Part shown: positions 36,913 to 46,936 of the stretch, in pieces
Position numbering within the stretch: position 1 is the stretch's first letter
How the letters are laid out: each line of letters begins with the position of its first letter
Origin: an uncultured Clostridia bacterium
GTDB lineage: Bacteria; Bacillota; Clostridia; TANB77; CAG-465
Direction of reading: 5' to 3'
Assembly: GCA_934132895.1 (NCBI GenBank)
Contig: CAKPAG010000005.1
Coordinates: 28,556 to 92,555, forward strand
DNA length: 64,000 bases
Position numbers and translations under genes: made by a program
The notes under the pieces: generated by a model
Database searches by the model: none
What the model was told of the DNA's origin: nothing
What the model saw: only the letters and a program-made list of their open reading frames with translations

Positions 36913-37419
36913 ATGCCAGCTAGAAAGCTATATGACGATACTTACGAACGTAGTCTAAAAACAGCTAAAAAGTATAATAGTAATTACATAAAAATTGCTC
37001 CAAAAAGCAAAAATGTTAAGACAGGAAAAAATAAATTAAATACAAAACAAAAAAGAAAAGCAAAAAATAATGCTTCTGCAATAGCATTTATTTTAAGTGT
37101 ATTTGCTATGACATTAATATTAACTTATCGCTTTAACATGATTAGTGAGAAAAACTTAGAAGTTCAAAATTTAAAAAAAGAACTTAACAAAGTTGAATCT
37201 GGTCTTGTTTCTTCACAAATTGATGTAGAACAAGGTACTGATCTAAATAAAATTGAAGCATATGCTAAACAACAGCTTGGTATGCAAAAACCTGATAAAA
37301 ATCAAACTATATATGTAGACACTTCAATTGATGAAGGAACTACACAAGTAGAAAAAACTCTTAATGTATTTGAAAAAATAGTAGAAAATATCAAGGATGC
37401 AATCGCTAAGATATTTTAA
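36913..37419 (+). CDS. ftsL: FtsL-like septum formation initiator
   Basis: The product has 168 residues. The basic cytoplasmic N-terminus of about 55 residues is followed by one membrane helix (about 57-75) and a coiled-coil stretch (MISEKNLEVQNLKKELNKVES). Position between rsmH and the transpeptidase gene is the standard ftsL locus. It would join the FtsQ/DivIB-FtsB/DivIC complex at the division site. Confidence 0.82.
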   Translation: MPARKLYDDTYERSLKTAKKYNSNYIKIAPKSKNVKTGKNKLNTKQKRKAKNNASAIAFILSVFAMTLILTYRFNMISEKNLEVQNLKKELNKVESGLVSSQIDVEQGTDLNKIEAYAKQQLGMQKPDKNQTIYVDTSIDEGTTQVEKTLNVFEKIVENIKDAIAKIF

Positions 37420-37430
37420 AAAATAGGAAT

Positions 37431-37488
37431 AACCAAGACAAATTATAAGTATTATATATTAGAACTTTAATTTGACTTGGTTTTGTTG
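37431..37488 (+). terminator. possible internal terminator within the dcw cluster
   Basis: AACCAAGACAAATT pairs with AATTTGACTTGGTT (one mismatch), with a T-rich tail. It lies between ftsL and the transpeptidase gene and may attenuate the operon. Confidence 0.55.
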
Positions 37489-37528
37489 TTTGTTTATGAT
37501 ATAATTAGAAAAAAAAGAGGTGAAAACT

Positions 37529-39709
37529 TTGGCATACATGTCTTTAAAAAATCAAAAAAGAATTGTTAAAATACTTATAGCTTGTGTCATACTTTCTGTT
37601 ATCCTTTTTATAAGACTTATATATATTCAAGTTATCAAATCGAGTCATTATACACAGATGGCTTATGATCAGCAAACAAGAGAAAGGTCAGTTGCTGCCA
37701 AAAGAGGTACTATATATGATGCAACTGGTTCAAAAGTACTGGCTCAAAGTATATCGGTAAATGTTGTTACTGTAGTTCCAAATAGTATAGATAAAGATAA
37801 AAAGGAAGCAGTAGCCACAAAACTTGCTGAAATATTAGAATTAAACAAAGATGATGTATTAAAAAAAGTAACAAAGAATTCTTCATCTGAAACTATTGCA
37901 ACTAAAATAGATAAAGATAAAGCAACCAAAGTTTTAGAATATATAAATAATGAAAATATATCTGGTGTAAGAGTAGATGAAGATACAAAAAGAATATATC
38001 CATATACAGAACTTTTAGCTCAGGTTTTAGGGTTTGTAGGAACAGATAACCAAGGTCTTGCTGGAGTTGAAGCTGCTTATGATAGTGAACTTTCAGGGGT
38101 ACCTGGAAAAATAGTAGGTAGTACTGATGGTAAGGGAAGAGAAACACCATTTACAAACGAACAGTATATAGCTCCAGTAGATGGAAATGATATTGTTTTA
38201 ACTGTTGATGCTACAATTCAATCTATAGTAGAAAAATACCTAGATAAAGCTGTAAAAGAAAATAATGCAGAATATGGTATGGCAGTTGTTTTAAGACCTT
38301 CAACAGGAGAAGTTTTGGCTATGTCTTCTATGCCTACATTTGACCCTAATAATCCTTTTGAACCTTATACTGAAGAATTGAAACAAAAATGGGATACTTT
38401 AAGCAAAGAAGAAAAAAGTACAGAACTTAACAAAATGTGGAGAAACAAAGTTATATCTGATACTCAAGAACCAGGTTCAACTTTTAAAATAGTAACTGCA
38501 ACTGCAGCTTTAGAAGAACATGTAACTGATTTAGATAAAGCAGGTGAGTTTAATTGTTCTGGTAGTATGAAAATTGGAACTTGGACTATAAAGTGTTGGA
38601 GATATCCAAGAAATCATGGTAGTGAATCTTTAAGACAAGGAATAATGAATTCATGTAACCCAGTATTTATGCAAGTGGGCCAAAGAATTGGTATAGATAC
38701 ATATTGTAAATATTTATCAGCATTTAAACTTGATTCTAAAACAGGAATAGACTTGCCAGGTGAAGCTACAGGAATAATGCATGATCCTAAAACAATGACT
38801 GCAATTGACCTTGCAACTACTTCATTTGGTCAAACAATACAAATTACTACTTTACAAACTGCTGTAAATTATGCAGCTGTTGCAAATGGAGGTAATTTAG
38901 TACAGCCTTATGTAGTAAAAGAAATAAAAAGTGGAAATGGAAATTATGATAAAAAGATTGAATCTAAAGTACAAAAACAAATAATGTCTAAAACTACAGC
39001 AGATTCATTACTTAGTGCATTAGAAAGTACAGTAACTGATGGTACGGCTACATCAGGTGCAGTAAGAGGATATAGAGTGGCTGGAAAAACAGCAACTGGT
39101 GAAAATGGAAGAGGTGCTAATTTAAAATATTTAGCAGGATATGCAGGTATTGCACCAGTTTCTTCACCTGAACTTGTAGTTGTAGTAAATCTATATGATC
39201 CAAAGGGACCATCAGGTCATGGTGGTGCAACTCTTTGTGGACCAGTCGTAGGTTCAATATTAGATGAGTCATTAAGATATCTAAATGTACCAACAGATTA
39301 CACTTTAGAAGAAAATAGTATAAAGGAAATGATAGTTCCTGATCTTACTTCTAAGACTGTTTCAGAAGCCAAAAGCTTACTTCAAGAAAAAGGCTTTACT
39401 ATAGAAGCAGACGCAGCTTTAGAAGATGATAAGGTTATAACTGATCAAATACCAAAAGCTGGAGCTTCTTTAATGGAGGGGTCAACTGTTAGAGTATATT
39501 TTGATGATTCTGAAAAACAAAAGACTGATGTACCAGATGTAAGGAATAAATCTGCAGAAGTGGCTACTAAGATGTTTAAAAAAGCAGGACTTAATACAAG
39601 AATAGTGGGCTCAGGTTATGTATTAACACAAGATCCAACACCTGGTAGTGTTATAGAAAAGGGATCAATTGTTACTATTAAATGTGTAAGTACAACTGAT
39701 TTACCTTAA
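37529..39709 (+). CDS. ftsI: class B penicillin-binding protein with PASTA domains (FtsI/SpoVD type)
   Basis: This septal peptidoglycan transpeptidase has about 726 residues. One N-terminal membrane helix (about 14-33), a dimerisation domain, then the transpeptidase: STFK (about residue 316, active Ser), SCN (about 374) and AGKTATGENG (about 518, where many homologues have KTGT). Two C-terminal PASTA domains follow (about 600-725). The TTG at 37529 is preferred, six bases after GAGGTG; a GTG at 37520 overlaps that site and ATG 37538 is further away. PASTA domains occur in both PBP2X and SpoVD, so the division or spore role cannot be settled here. Confidence 0.9.
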   Translation: MAYMSLKNQKRIVKILIACVILSVILFIRLIYIQVIKSSHYTQMAYDQQTRERSVAAKRGTIYDATGSKVLAQSISVNVVTVVPNSIDKDKKEAVATKLAEILELNKDDVLKKVTKNSSSETIATKIDKDKATKVLEYINNENISGVRVDEDTKRIYPYTELLAQVLGFVGTDNQGLAGVEAAYDSELSGVPGKIVGSTDGKGRETPFTNEQYIAPVDGNDIVLTVDATIQSIVEKYLDKAVKENNAEYGMAVVLRPSTGEVLAMSSMPTFDPNNPFEPYTEELKQKWDTLSKEEKSTELNKMWRNKVISDTQEPGSTFKIVTATAALEEHVTDLDKAGEFNCSGSMKIGTWTIKCWRYPRNHGSESLRQGIMNSCNPVFMQVGQRIGIDTYCKYLSAFKLDSKTGIDLPGEATGIMHDPKTMTAIDLATTSFGQTIQITTLQTAVNYAAVANGGNLVQPYVVKEIKSGNGNYDKKIESKVQKQIMSKTTADSLLSALESTVTDGTATSGAVRGYRVAGKTATGENGRGANLKYLAGYAGIAPVSSPELVVVVNLYDPKGPSGHGGATLCGPVVGSILDESLRYLNVPTDYTLEENSIKEMIVPDLTSKTVSEAKSLLQEKGFTIEADAALEDDKVITDQIPKAGASLMEGSTVRVYFDDSEKQKTDVPDVRNKSAEVATKMFKKAGLNTRIVGSGYVLTQDPTPGSVIEKGSIVTIKCVSTTDLP

Positions 39710-39730
39710 AATTTAAAACAAAATTTGTTG

Positions 39731-39760
39731 TTTACAACTTAACTCAAAATGTGATATAAT
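39731..39760 (+). promoter_or_regulatory. internal promoter before murE
   Basis: TTTACA, 18 bases, TATAAT. Confidence 0.55.
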
Positions 39761-39794
39761 TATATATATTTTTGAGTAATATATGGAGGGGTAT

Positions 39795-41267
39795 ATGTTA
39801 TTACAATATTTAGTTGAAGATATTGAAGATAAGGAAGTTATCGGAGATACTAATATAGACGTAGGAAAAGTAGAGTACGATTCTAGTAAAGTACAAGAAG
39901 GAGACGTGTTTGTCGCTATAAAAGGCTTTGAATTTGATGGAAATGAGTTTTTAAAAACTGTCATAGAGAAAAAAGTTAAAGCTATAGTTGTAGAAAAAGA
40001 TATTGATGTAACTGAGTTTGAAAAAGAAGAGCTTACTATAATAAAAGTAGGATCTTCAAGAAAAGCTCTTGCAATAATGGCAGCAGTTTTTTATGATCAT
40101 CCAGCACAAAAACTTAAAATGATAGGAATTACAGGAACAAAGGGAAAAACTACTACTGCATATATGATAAGAGATATACTTCTTGCTTCAGGTAAAAAAA
40201 CAGGAATGATAGGAACTATATATAACACATATGGAAATGAAGAAATTGAAGCTACTAGGACTTCACCAGAGTCTTTAGATTTACAAGAATTACTAAAGAA
40301 GATGGTAGATGCTGGTATGGAATTTGTTGTTATGGAAGTTTCTTCTCATGCATTAGAATTAGATAGAGTGTATGGTATAAGATTTAATGTAGGAGTATTT
40401 ACAAATTTATCTGAAGAACATTTAGATTTTCATAAAAATATGGAAAATTATTTGAATGCCAAAATGAAACTTTTCGATATGTCAGATTTTGCTATTATAA
40501 ATGGAGATGATATACATGCTCCAAAAATAAAAAAGATGATAAAAACAAAATTTGCAACATATGGTCTTGATAATGATGTAAATTTAACAGCTACAGATAT
40601 ACGTATAAACCCTGGATATGTTGAATATAAAATGTATATAAATAAAATGTTACAAACAATACATATCAATATACCAGCTCGTTTTACTGTGTACAATTCT
40701 TTAGCAGCAATAGCTGTATGTAGTTTATTTAACTGTCAAATGGATGCAATTTTACTTGCACTTGCAAATGTAAAAGTACCAGGTAGAAGTGAAATTGTAG
40801 ATATAGGAAAAACATTTACAGTAATGATAGATTATGCACATAATCCATCAAGTTTAGAAGCAATACTTACAGCTACCAAAAAACATGCAAAATCAAGAAT
40901 TATTTGTGTGTTTGGTTGTGGGGGAAATAGAGATAAATTAAAAAGACCTGTTATGGGAGAAATAGCTGGAAGATTAGCTGACTTTACTGTTATTACTACA
41001 GATAATCCAAGAAATGAAGATCCTAAAGAAATTATGAATGAAATAGAAGAGGGAATTAAGAAAACAAGGGGACTTTATAAAGTAATAGAAAATAGAAAAG
41101 AAGCAATAAAATTTGCTATGAGAATTGCTTGGAAAAATGATATTGTAATAATTGCTGGTAAAGGACATGAAACATATCAAATATTAAAAAACAACAAAAA
41201 AATACCTTTCGACGAAAGAAAAATAGTAAAACAAATAGCAGAAAGTATGGAAGAAAAGAATATATAA
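39795..41267 (+). CDS. murE: UDP-MurNAc-tripeptide synthetase MurE
   Basis: This cytoplasmic Mur ligase adds the third stem-peptide residue; it has about 490 residues. The ATP site is GTKGKTTT (about residues 113-120). DNPRNEDP (about residue 402) is the version of the motif linked to meso-diaminopimelate rather than lysine, so the wall is probably DAP-type. ATG 39795 is chosen because ATG 39783 lies upstream of, and overlaps, the ribosome binding site GGAGGGG. Confidence 0.93.
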   Translation: MLLQYLVEDIEDKEVIGDTNIDVGKVEYDSSKVQEGDVFVAIKGFEFDGNEFLKTVIEKKVKAIVVEKDIDVTEFEKEELTIIKVGSSRKALAIMAAVFYDHPAQKLKMIGITGTKGKTTTAYMIRDILLASGKKTGMIGTIYNTYGNEEIEATRTSPESLDLQELLKKMVDAGMEFVVMEVSSHALELDRVYGIRFNVGVFTNLSEEHLDFHKNMENYLNAKMKLFDMSDFAIINGDDIHAPKIKKMIKTKFATYGLDNDVNLTATDIRINPGYVEYKMYINKMLQTIHINIPARFTVYNSLAAIAVCSLFNCQMDAILLALANVKVPGRSEIVDIGKTFTVMIDYAHNPSSLEAILTATKKHAKSRIICVFGCGGNRDKLKRPVMGEIAGRLADFTVITTDNPRNEDPKEIMNEIEEGIKKTRGLYKVIENRKEAIKFAMRIAWKNDIVIIAGKGHETYQILKNNKKIPFDERKIVKQIAESMEEKNI

Positions 41268-41287
41268 TTTTTTACAAGGAGAAAAAT

Positions 41288-42241
41288 ATGAATACACAAA
41301 CGCTTAATTTAATTATTTCGTTTTTAGCTACTTTTGTTTTAGGAATTATAATAGTTCCTAAACTTAAAAAATTTAAGATTGGCCAAATCGTAAGAGATGA
41401 TGGACCTAAATCACATCTTAAGAAAAATGGTACACCTACAATGGGTGGAATAATAATGCTTATAGTAATTATAACAATATTAGGATTTCATGCAGTTTCA
41501 AATCATGAACTTATTCTACCTATTGTAGCAATACTAGGTTTTGGAATAATTGGATTTATAGATGATTACAAGAAATTAATAAAAAAAGATACAAAAGGAC
41601 TTTCTCCTTTAAAGAAAATCTTGGGGTTATTTATAGTTACAGCCGTGTTTATTGTGCTATATTTAAATGTATTTAAATTTGGTACAGATATAATAATACC
41701 ATTTATAGATCAACCATTAACATTATCAACTGGTGCTTTTGTTGTATTTACTGCATTTATTCTTCTAGGCACATCTAATGCGGTAAATTTAACAGATGGT
41801 CTAGATGGTTTAGCTTCTGGTGTTGTAGCCATAATCATGACATTTTTTACAATAATAGCAGTAAAAAATTCAGATCAAGATATGATAATACTTGGTAGTG
41901 TAACTGTTGGAACATGCCTTGCATTTTTAATATTTAATATAAACCCAGCACATGTATTTATGGGAGATACTGGCTCTTTAAGTTTAGGAGGGGCAGTTGC
42001 AGCTATAGCTATAATGTTAAAAATGCCAGTATATCTTGCAATTGTTGCATTTGTATGTATAATAGATACATTATCTGTAATTTTACAAGTGTTATATTTT
42101 AAAGCAACAAAAGGAAAAAGATTATTTAAGATGGCACCTTTTCATCACCATCTTGAATTAAGTGGAATGAAAGAAACAAAAGTCGTAATTTTATTTTGGG
42201 TAATTACTGCTATTTGTTCAGTTATAGCATACTTAGTATAG
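41288..42241 (+). CDS. mraY: phospho-MurNAc-pentapeptide transferase MraY
   Basis: This membrane enzyme makes lipid I from UDP-MurNAc-pentapeptide and undecaprenyl phosphate. It has 317 residues and about ten membrane segments. Signatures are DGPKSHLKKNGTPTMGG, LTDGLDGLA, VFMGDTGSLSLGG and HHHLELSG. It lies 20 bases after murE, with AAGGAG in front. Confidence 0.95.
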   Translation: MNTQTLNLIISFLATFVLGIIIVPKLKKFKIGQIVRDDGPKSHLKKNGTPTMGGIIMLIVIITILGFHAVSNHELILPIVAILGFGIIGFIDDYKKLIKKDTKGLSPLKKILGLFIVTAVFIVLYLNVFKFGTDIIIPFIDQPLTLSTGAFVVFTAFILLGTSNAVNLTDGLDGLASGVVAIIMTFFTIIAVKNSDQDMIILGSVTVGTCLAFLIFNINPAHVFMGDTGSLSLGGAVAAIAIMLKMPVYLAIVAFVCIIDTLSVILQVLYFKATKGKRLFKMAPFHHHLELSGMKETKVVILFWVITAICSVIAYLV

Positions 42242-42253
42242 TAGGGGATTTTA

Positions 42254-43386
42254 ATGGATAAAATTAAGGTTTTAAAAAGAAAGAGTTTAGAAGAAAAAGG
42301 AAACTTAGATTTTGGTATGCTTGTTACAATAATAATACTACTTTGTTTTGGACTTGTAATGGTATCTTCAGCTAGTTCATATCATGCATTAACAGTATAC
42401 GAAAATAGTAATTATTTATTTACAAGACAGCTTATATTTGCTATTTTAGGTGTAGTATTTATGCTTATCATATCTAAAATGAACTATAGAGTATTTGCTA
42501 AATGGAGTATGCCTTTTTATATAGTATCACTTGTTTTGCTTATCTTAGTATTAACTCCACTAGGAGTTAATGTTAATGGTGCTACAAGATGGCTAGGGTT
42601 TGGAAGCTTTAGATTTCAACCTTCAGAAATTATGAAAATAGCCTTAGTACTTGTTACAGCAGCATATATTGCTAAGAATTACAAAAAGATGAATAATATA
42701 AAAGGCTACATAGTTCCAATTGTTCTACTTGGAACTGTAATGCTTGTAATGTTTTTACAGAAACATATGAGTGGAACTTTAGTTATGATAGTAGCTTCAG
42801 CTTCAATAATATTTGCAAGTGGAATTAAAATAAAAGGAAAATATATAATAGCATTAATTTTAATTGGAGTTTTGGCAGTATCTGCGTTTGTAATTGCAGA
42901 ACCATTTAGGGTAAAGAGAATACTTTCATTTGCAAATCCAGAGGAAGACATAAAAGACGGAAACTGGCAAGCAGCTCAAAGCTTGTATGCAATAGGTTCA
43001 GGTGGACTGTTTGGAAGAGGACTTCGGACAGAGTAGACAAAAATATTTGTGGCTTCCTGAAGCACAAAATGACTTTATCTTTTCTGTGCTTGGTGAAGAA
43101 TTTGGACTTGTTGGAACAACTGTAGTACTTGGACTCTTTATGTTTTTCATATATCGAGGATTTAAAATCGCAATAAATGCCAAAGATTTATTTGGCTCTT
43201 TGGTCGCAACTCGGTATAACAAGTGTATTTGCACTTCAAATAATAGTAAATATTGCGGTTGTTACATGTACAATGCCTGTAACAGGTATGCCTTTACCAT
43301 TTTTTAGTTATGGAGGTACCGCCCTTTTTATAAACCTATGTGCTATGGGAGTGCTTTTAAGTGTTTCTAGAAGCTGTAAAAATTAA
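42254..43386 (+). CDS. ftsW: division glycosyltransferase FtsW (SEDS), with two CGGN sites
   Basis: FtsW polymerises septal glycan strands together with the adjacent transpeptidase. Four-base reading yields 376 residues and about ten membrane segments, as in the family. CGGA at 43025 gives GGLFGRGLGQSRQKYLWLPE, the conserved SEDS loop, where three-base reading stops two codons later. CGGT at 43212 gives LVATGITSVFALQIIVN, leading into PVTGMPLPFFSYGGTAL. Without both shifts the gene would fall into three fragments, which is hard to accept for an essential division gene located between mraY and murG. Confidence 0.92.
43025..43028 (+). other. candidate four-base Gly codon CGGA in ftsW
   Basis: GGA CTT CGGA CAG AGT AGA restores the G-x-G-x-x-QS-x-QK block of SEDS proteins. 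Confidence 0.85.
43212..43215 (+). other. candidate four-base Gly codon CGGT in ftsW
   Basis: GCA ACT CGGT ATA ACA restores the conserved AxGI at the start of the Q-x-x-x-N helix. Confidence 0.85.
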
Positions 43387-43408
43387 TTAAATTCTTGGGG
43401 GAATTAAA

Positions 43409-44521
43409 ATGAAAGTAGTATTTGCATGTGCTGGAACAGGTGGACATATTAATCCAGCAATAGCAATAGCAAAAAAAATAGTAAAAGAAGAAAAAAATTC
43501 AGAAATATTATTTATAGGAACAAAACAAGGTTTGGAAAATAAGCTTGTAGATGAAGCTGGCTTTAAAATCTCGCATATAAGAACTGGGAAAATAATTCGT
43601 TCTTTAACTTTTAGAAATTTCAAAGAGATGAAAAATGCATATCTGGGTATTTCTGATGCAAAAAAAGTTTTAAAAGAATTTAAAGCTGATTTAGTTATAG
43701 GGACTGGTGGATACATATGTGTCCCAGTTATGTTTGCATGTCAAAAGTTAAAAATTCCATATATACTTCATGAAAGTAATTCTTACCCAGGAGTAGCTGT
43801 AAAATTATTTGCTAAAAAAGCAGCATATATGATGGTAGGCTTTAAAGAAACTAAAAAAAGATTAAAATATAAAAATAATGTGGTATTTACTGGAAGTCCA
43901 GCAAAATTTGATGAGTTAAGTTTTGCTAAATTAGATAAAGAAAAATGCAAAGAAGACTTAGGACTAAAAGGAATTGATAAAAAAATAGTATTAGTTACTT
44001 GTGGTAGTCAAGGTGCACAAAAAGTAAATGAAACCTTAATTTCAATGTTGGAAAAATACCAAGATAATAATATATTATATATTTTAGTTACAGGTGATAA
44101 AAACTATGATGAAATAGTTTCGTTAAAAGAAAATGTAGAGAAAAAAATAAATAAATCATTAGATAGTAACATTATACTTAAAAAATTTGTGTACGAAATG
44201 GATAAAATGTATAAAGTGGCAGATTTATGCGTAACACGTGCAGGAGCTATGACAATTACAGAACTTGCACTTTCAAAATCCAAATCTATCCTTATACCTC
44301 TTCCTAGTGCAGCGGAAAATCACCAATATTATAACGCAAAAGTACTAGAAGAAACTGGGTGTGCTAGAATATTAGAACAAAAAGACTTAAATATTGAAAG
44401 CTTGCATGAAAGTGTTAATCAAATGCTTGATAAGAAATGTGATTTAAATAAATTATCGTTAGTTATAAAAAAAGATGTAAGTGAAGAAATATATAAATGT
44501 ATAAAAAATGTAGTTAAGTAG
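43409..44521 (+). CDS. murG: MurG N-acetylglucosaminyltransferase
   Basis: This peripheral membrane GT28 enzyme makes lipid II from lipid I; it has 370 residues. FACAGTGGHINPAIAIA at the N-terminus is the glycine-rich loop, CGSQGAQKVNE the second loop, and TRAGAMTITEL with AAENHQYYNA forms the UDP-GlcNAc site. It lies 22 bases after ftsW. Confidence 0.94.
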   Translation: MKVVFACAGTGGHINPAIAIAKKIVKEEKNSEILFIGTKQGLENKLVDEAGFKISHIRTGKIIRSLTFRNFKEMKNAYLGISDAKKVLKEFKADLVIGTGGYICVPVMFACQKLKIPYILHESNSYPGVAVKLFAKKAAYMMVGFKETKKRLKYKNNVVFTGSPAKFDELSFAKLDKEKCKEDLGLKGIDKKIVLVTCGSQGAQKVNETLISMLEKYQDNNILYILVTGDKNYDEIVSLKENVEKKINKSLDSNIILKKFVYEMDKMYKVADLCVTRAGAMTITELALSKSKSILIPLPSAAENHQYYNAKVLEETGCARILEQKDLNIESLHESVNQMLDKKCDLNKLSLVIKKDVSEEIYKCIKNVVK

Positions 44522-44530
44522 GTGATTTTT

Positions 44531-45505
44531 TTGGAAAAACTTGAAATGAAAAAAGTTGGGACAAGCAGAAAAAGAAAAGCAGTTCAAAATAAAGAAGTAA
44601 CTACAAATAAAAAAAGAAAAACTAATAAGCCTAAGCAAAAAGTACCAAAAAATAAAGTAATAACAAATGAAATTCCTAAAAAAAGTAATATATCTAAAAA
44701 AGAAAGTTATGAAAAAAACAAAGATATAAAAAACATAAAGAATGTAAAAACAAAGAAAAATCATAAAGAAAAGAAAACAAAAAATAAAAAAATTAAAGTT
44801 ATACTGGCTTTTTTGATAATTGGTATAGTTATTGTGGGCATATATCTTCTTTGTACTTTACCATACTTTGATGTGGAAAGCTTTGAAATCAATGGAACTG
44901 AAAAGTATTCTGTAGAAGAAGTGGCTGAAAAAGGAAATTTAAAAAAAGGAAGAAATATTTTTATTCAGCTTTTAAAAGGAATATCTAAGAATATAAACGA
45001 ATTGCCATATGTAAAAAAGGCAAGTGTTAAAATCATACTTCCTAATAAATTAAAAATTAATGTAGTAGAAAGAAAACCATATTTTATGGCTTTTGACAAA
45101 GATCATAATATATTCTATAAAATAGATGAGGAAGGGTATATTCTAGAAGAAGGAAATATAACTGAAAAAAAAGAGGACGAGCTTTTAACTTATGGTTTTA
45201 TATTTGATGATGAAACAATTTTAGGAACTAGGCTAAAAGAAGTAGATATATCAAAAATAGAAATATATAATAATGTAAAAAAAGAATTTGAAAATTCTAA
45301 AATAAATGGTAAAATAACAAAGGTAAATTTTGAGAATTCCTTGACAACCATAACCTTAAATGATAAACTTAATGTAATATTTCCAAATGATACAGATATA
45401 AAATATAAAATGTCATTTTTTAAGAATATTTTGGAAAAAATAGGTGAAGATAGCGTTGGAGTTATTGATATGACAAAGACAGACCCTGTATATTCTATTT
45501 TTTAA
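44531..45505 (+). CDS. ftsQ: FtsQ/DivIB-type cell division protein
   Basis: The product has about 324 residues. A very basic Lys/Asn-rich cytoplasmic part (about 85 residues) precedes a membrane helix and a POTRA-type domain (PYFDVESFEINGTEKYSVEEV), with an FtsQ-type beta domain after it (KLKINVVERKPYF). The start is probably TTG 44531, after TAGGTGA; GTG 44522 sits inside that site. It is a scaffold of the divisome and lies at the standard position after murG. Confidence 0.85.
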   Translation: MEKLEMKKVGTSRKRKAVQNKEVTTNKKRKTNKPKQKVPKNKVITNEIPKKSNISKKESYEKNKDIKNIKNVKTKKNHKEKKTKNKKIKVILAFLIIGIVIVGIYLLCTLPYFDVESFEINGTEKYSVEEVAEKGNLKKGRNIFIQLLKGISKNINELPYVKKASVKIILPNKLKINVVERKPYFMAFDKDHNIFYKIDEEGYILEEGNITEKKEDELLTYGFIFDDETILGTRLKEVDISKIEIYNNVKKEFENSKINGKITKVNFENSLTTITLNDKLNVIFPNDTDIKYKMSFFKNILEKIGEDSVGVIDMTKTDPVYSIF

Positions 45506-45517
45506 GGAGGGAGAGTT

Positions 45518-46426
45518 TTGGCTGATAAAAAAGAAGAAATTTTAAATGAAGTAGAAGTGTCACCAAAAGAAAATAACGAAAAAAATAAAGAGATTAAAAA
45601 AACAAAAGAAGTAAAAGCAAAGAAAAATAAAAAAAGCAAAGAAGAAAATGCAAGTGAGATTGAAAATAAAAGCTTTAAGGAAATATGGAAAAAAATGGTT
45701 TTAGTTTTCAAAAAATATTCAATTATACCATATACAGTAATAGGTATTGCACTCTTTTTCTTAAGCATGATGCTCGCAGCACAAATGAAAAGTATGAGTG
45801 ATACAGAAGAGCTAATTGCAGGAAAAAGGGAAACTCAACTAGCTGATGAACTTGTAACACTTCAAAGAAAATATGATGATTTGAAATCAAAATATGATGA
45901 TAGTGCTAAAATTGTTGAAGAGTATCAAAATAATTCTTCAACAAATAATACTTTAATTGCTTCTATGAAAGATCAAATTCAAGCGTTAAGTGCTATGTCC
46001 GGTGTAACAGATTTAAAAGGTGAGGGAATAGTAATTACGTTAAATGATGGAACAAAAACTTCTGATGCTAGTGTAAGATCTGATACATTAGTTCATGATA
46101 GTGACTTGTTAACTGTAGTAAATGAACTAAAAGCAGCAGGTGCGGAAGCTATTAGTATAAACGGACAGAGAATAATTGCTACATCAGCTATAAGGTGTGT
46201 TGGACCTGTAATTCAGGTTAACTATCAAAAAGTCGCTGCTCCTTTTGAAATAAAAGCTATAGGAAATGCACAATATTTAGAGAGTGCTATGACAATAAAA
46301 AATGGAGTAGTTGATTTACTAAAAGAATATGGCGTAAGTGTTACAGTATCACGTCAAAATAATGTAGAAATACCTAAATATGAGGGAGAACAAAATTTTA
46401 AAAATGCAAGTGTAAAAGAAAAATAG
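45518..46426 (+). CDS. DUF881 family protein (YlxW-like)
   Basis: The product has 302 residues, with TTG start at 45518 after AAGGAGGG. A Lys/Glu-rich cytoplasmic region of about 65 residues, a membrane helix (about 70-88), a coiled coil and the DUF881 domain (GEGIVITLNDG, LVHDSDLLTVVNELKAAGAE, CVGPVIQVN). Members sit beside sbp in the division cluster of many Firmicutes; the molecular role is unknown. Confidence 0.85.
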   Translation: MADKKEEILNEVEVSPKENNEKNKEIKKTKEVKAKKNKKSKEENASEIENKSFKEIWKKMVLVFKKYSIIPYTVIGIALFFLSMMLAAQMKSMSDTEELIAGKRETQLADELVTLQRKYDDLKSKYDDSAKIVEEYQNNSSTNNTLIASMKDQIQALSAMSGVTDLKGEGIVITLNDGTKTSDASVRSDTLVHDSDLLTVVNELKAAGAEAISINGQRIIATSAIRCVGPVIQVNYQKVAAPFEIKAIGNAQYLESAMTIKNGVVDLLKEYGVSVTVSRQNNVEIPKYEGEQNFKNASVKEK

Positions 46427-46441
46427 AAAGGAGAGTATATA

Positions 46442-46846
46442 ATGGCAGGAATTATTATTATAATAGGATTTGTAATTGCTGGAATTCTAACTGGATTAAA
46501 TATTGTAGTACCATATTCATACTCTCAATATATTGCAGTTGCAATTTTAGCATGTTTAGACTCAGTATTTGGAGCATTATTTGCAAATATTGAAAAGAAA
46601 TTTAAGTTAAATATATTTTTATCAGGTTTTATATGTAATGCTTTAGCAGCTATGTTTTTAGTATATATAGGTGCTAAGTTAAATGTTGATATTTATCTTG
46701 CAGTAGTTATTGTGCTAACAGGAAGGCTTTTAAATAACTTAACTGGAATAAGAAGAGATTTTATTAATAAAATAGCTGAAAGAGAGAATAAACTAAAAGA
46801 TAAGTTAGTAGATAAAAAATCAAATAAAGAATTAAATAAGGAATAG
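46442..46846 (+). CDS. sbp: small basic protein Sbp (DUF1290)
   Basis: The product has 134 residues and three or four membrane helices, with the DUF1290 features YIAVAILACLDSVFGAL and GRLLNNLTGIRRDFI. It is conserved next to DUF881 and ftsQ in Firmicutes division clusters. It ends the dcw operon here, followed by a terminator; ftsA and ftsZ are not present downstream. Confidence 0.87.
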   Translation: MAGIIIIIGFVIAGILTGLNIVVPYSYSQYIAVAILACLDSVFGALFANIEKKFKLNIFLSGFICNALAAMFLVYIGAKLNVDIYLAVVIVLTGRLLNNLTGIRRDFINKIAERENKLKDKLVDKKSNKELNKE

Positions 46847-46871
46847 TAAGTTTTAAACTTGCTATTTTTTT
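46844..46871 (+). terminator. end-of-dcw terminator
   Basis: TAGTAAGTT pairs with AACTTGCTA and seven T follow. Confidence 0.8.
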
Positions 46872-46936
46872 GTTCTACAAAAAGAAAAAAATAATATAAA
46901 TGTAATAATAGATAAATAAAGAAATGAGGTATTTTT

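Noticed and set aside
36037..43215. Simple reassignment of CGG to another amino acid
   Set aside because: CGG reassignments are known in some Firmicutes, but a three-base change of meaning cannot repair the frameshifts; the downstream protein requires a +1 shift at each site.
43002..43386. Separate small genes downstream of a truncated ftsW
   Set aside because: The pieces are consecutive segments of one SEDS protein and lack RBS and start signals of their own.
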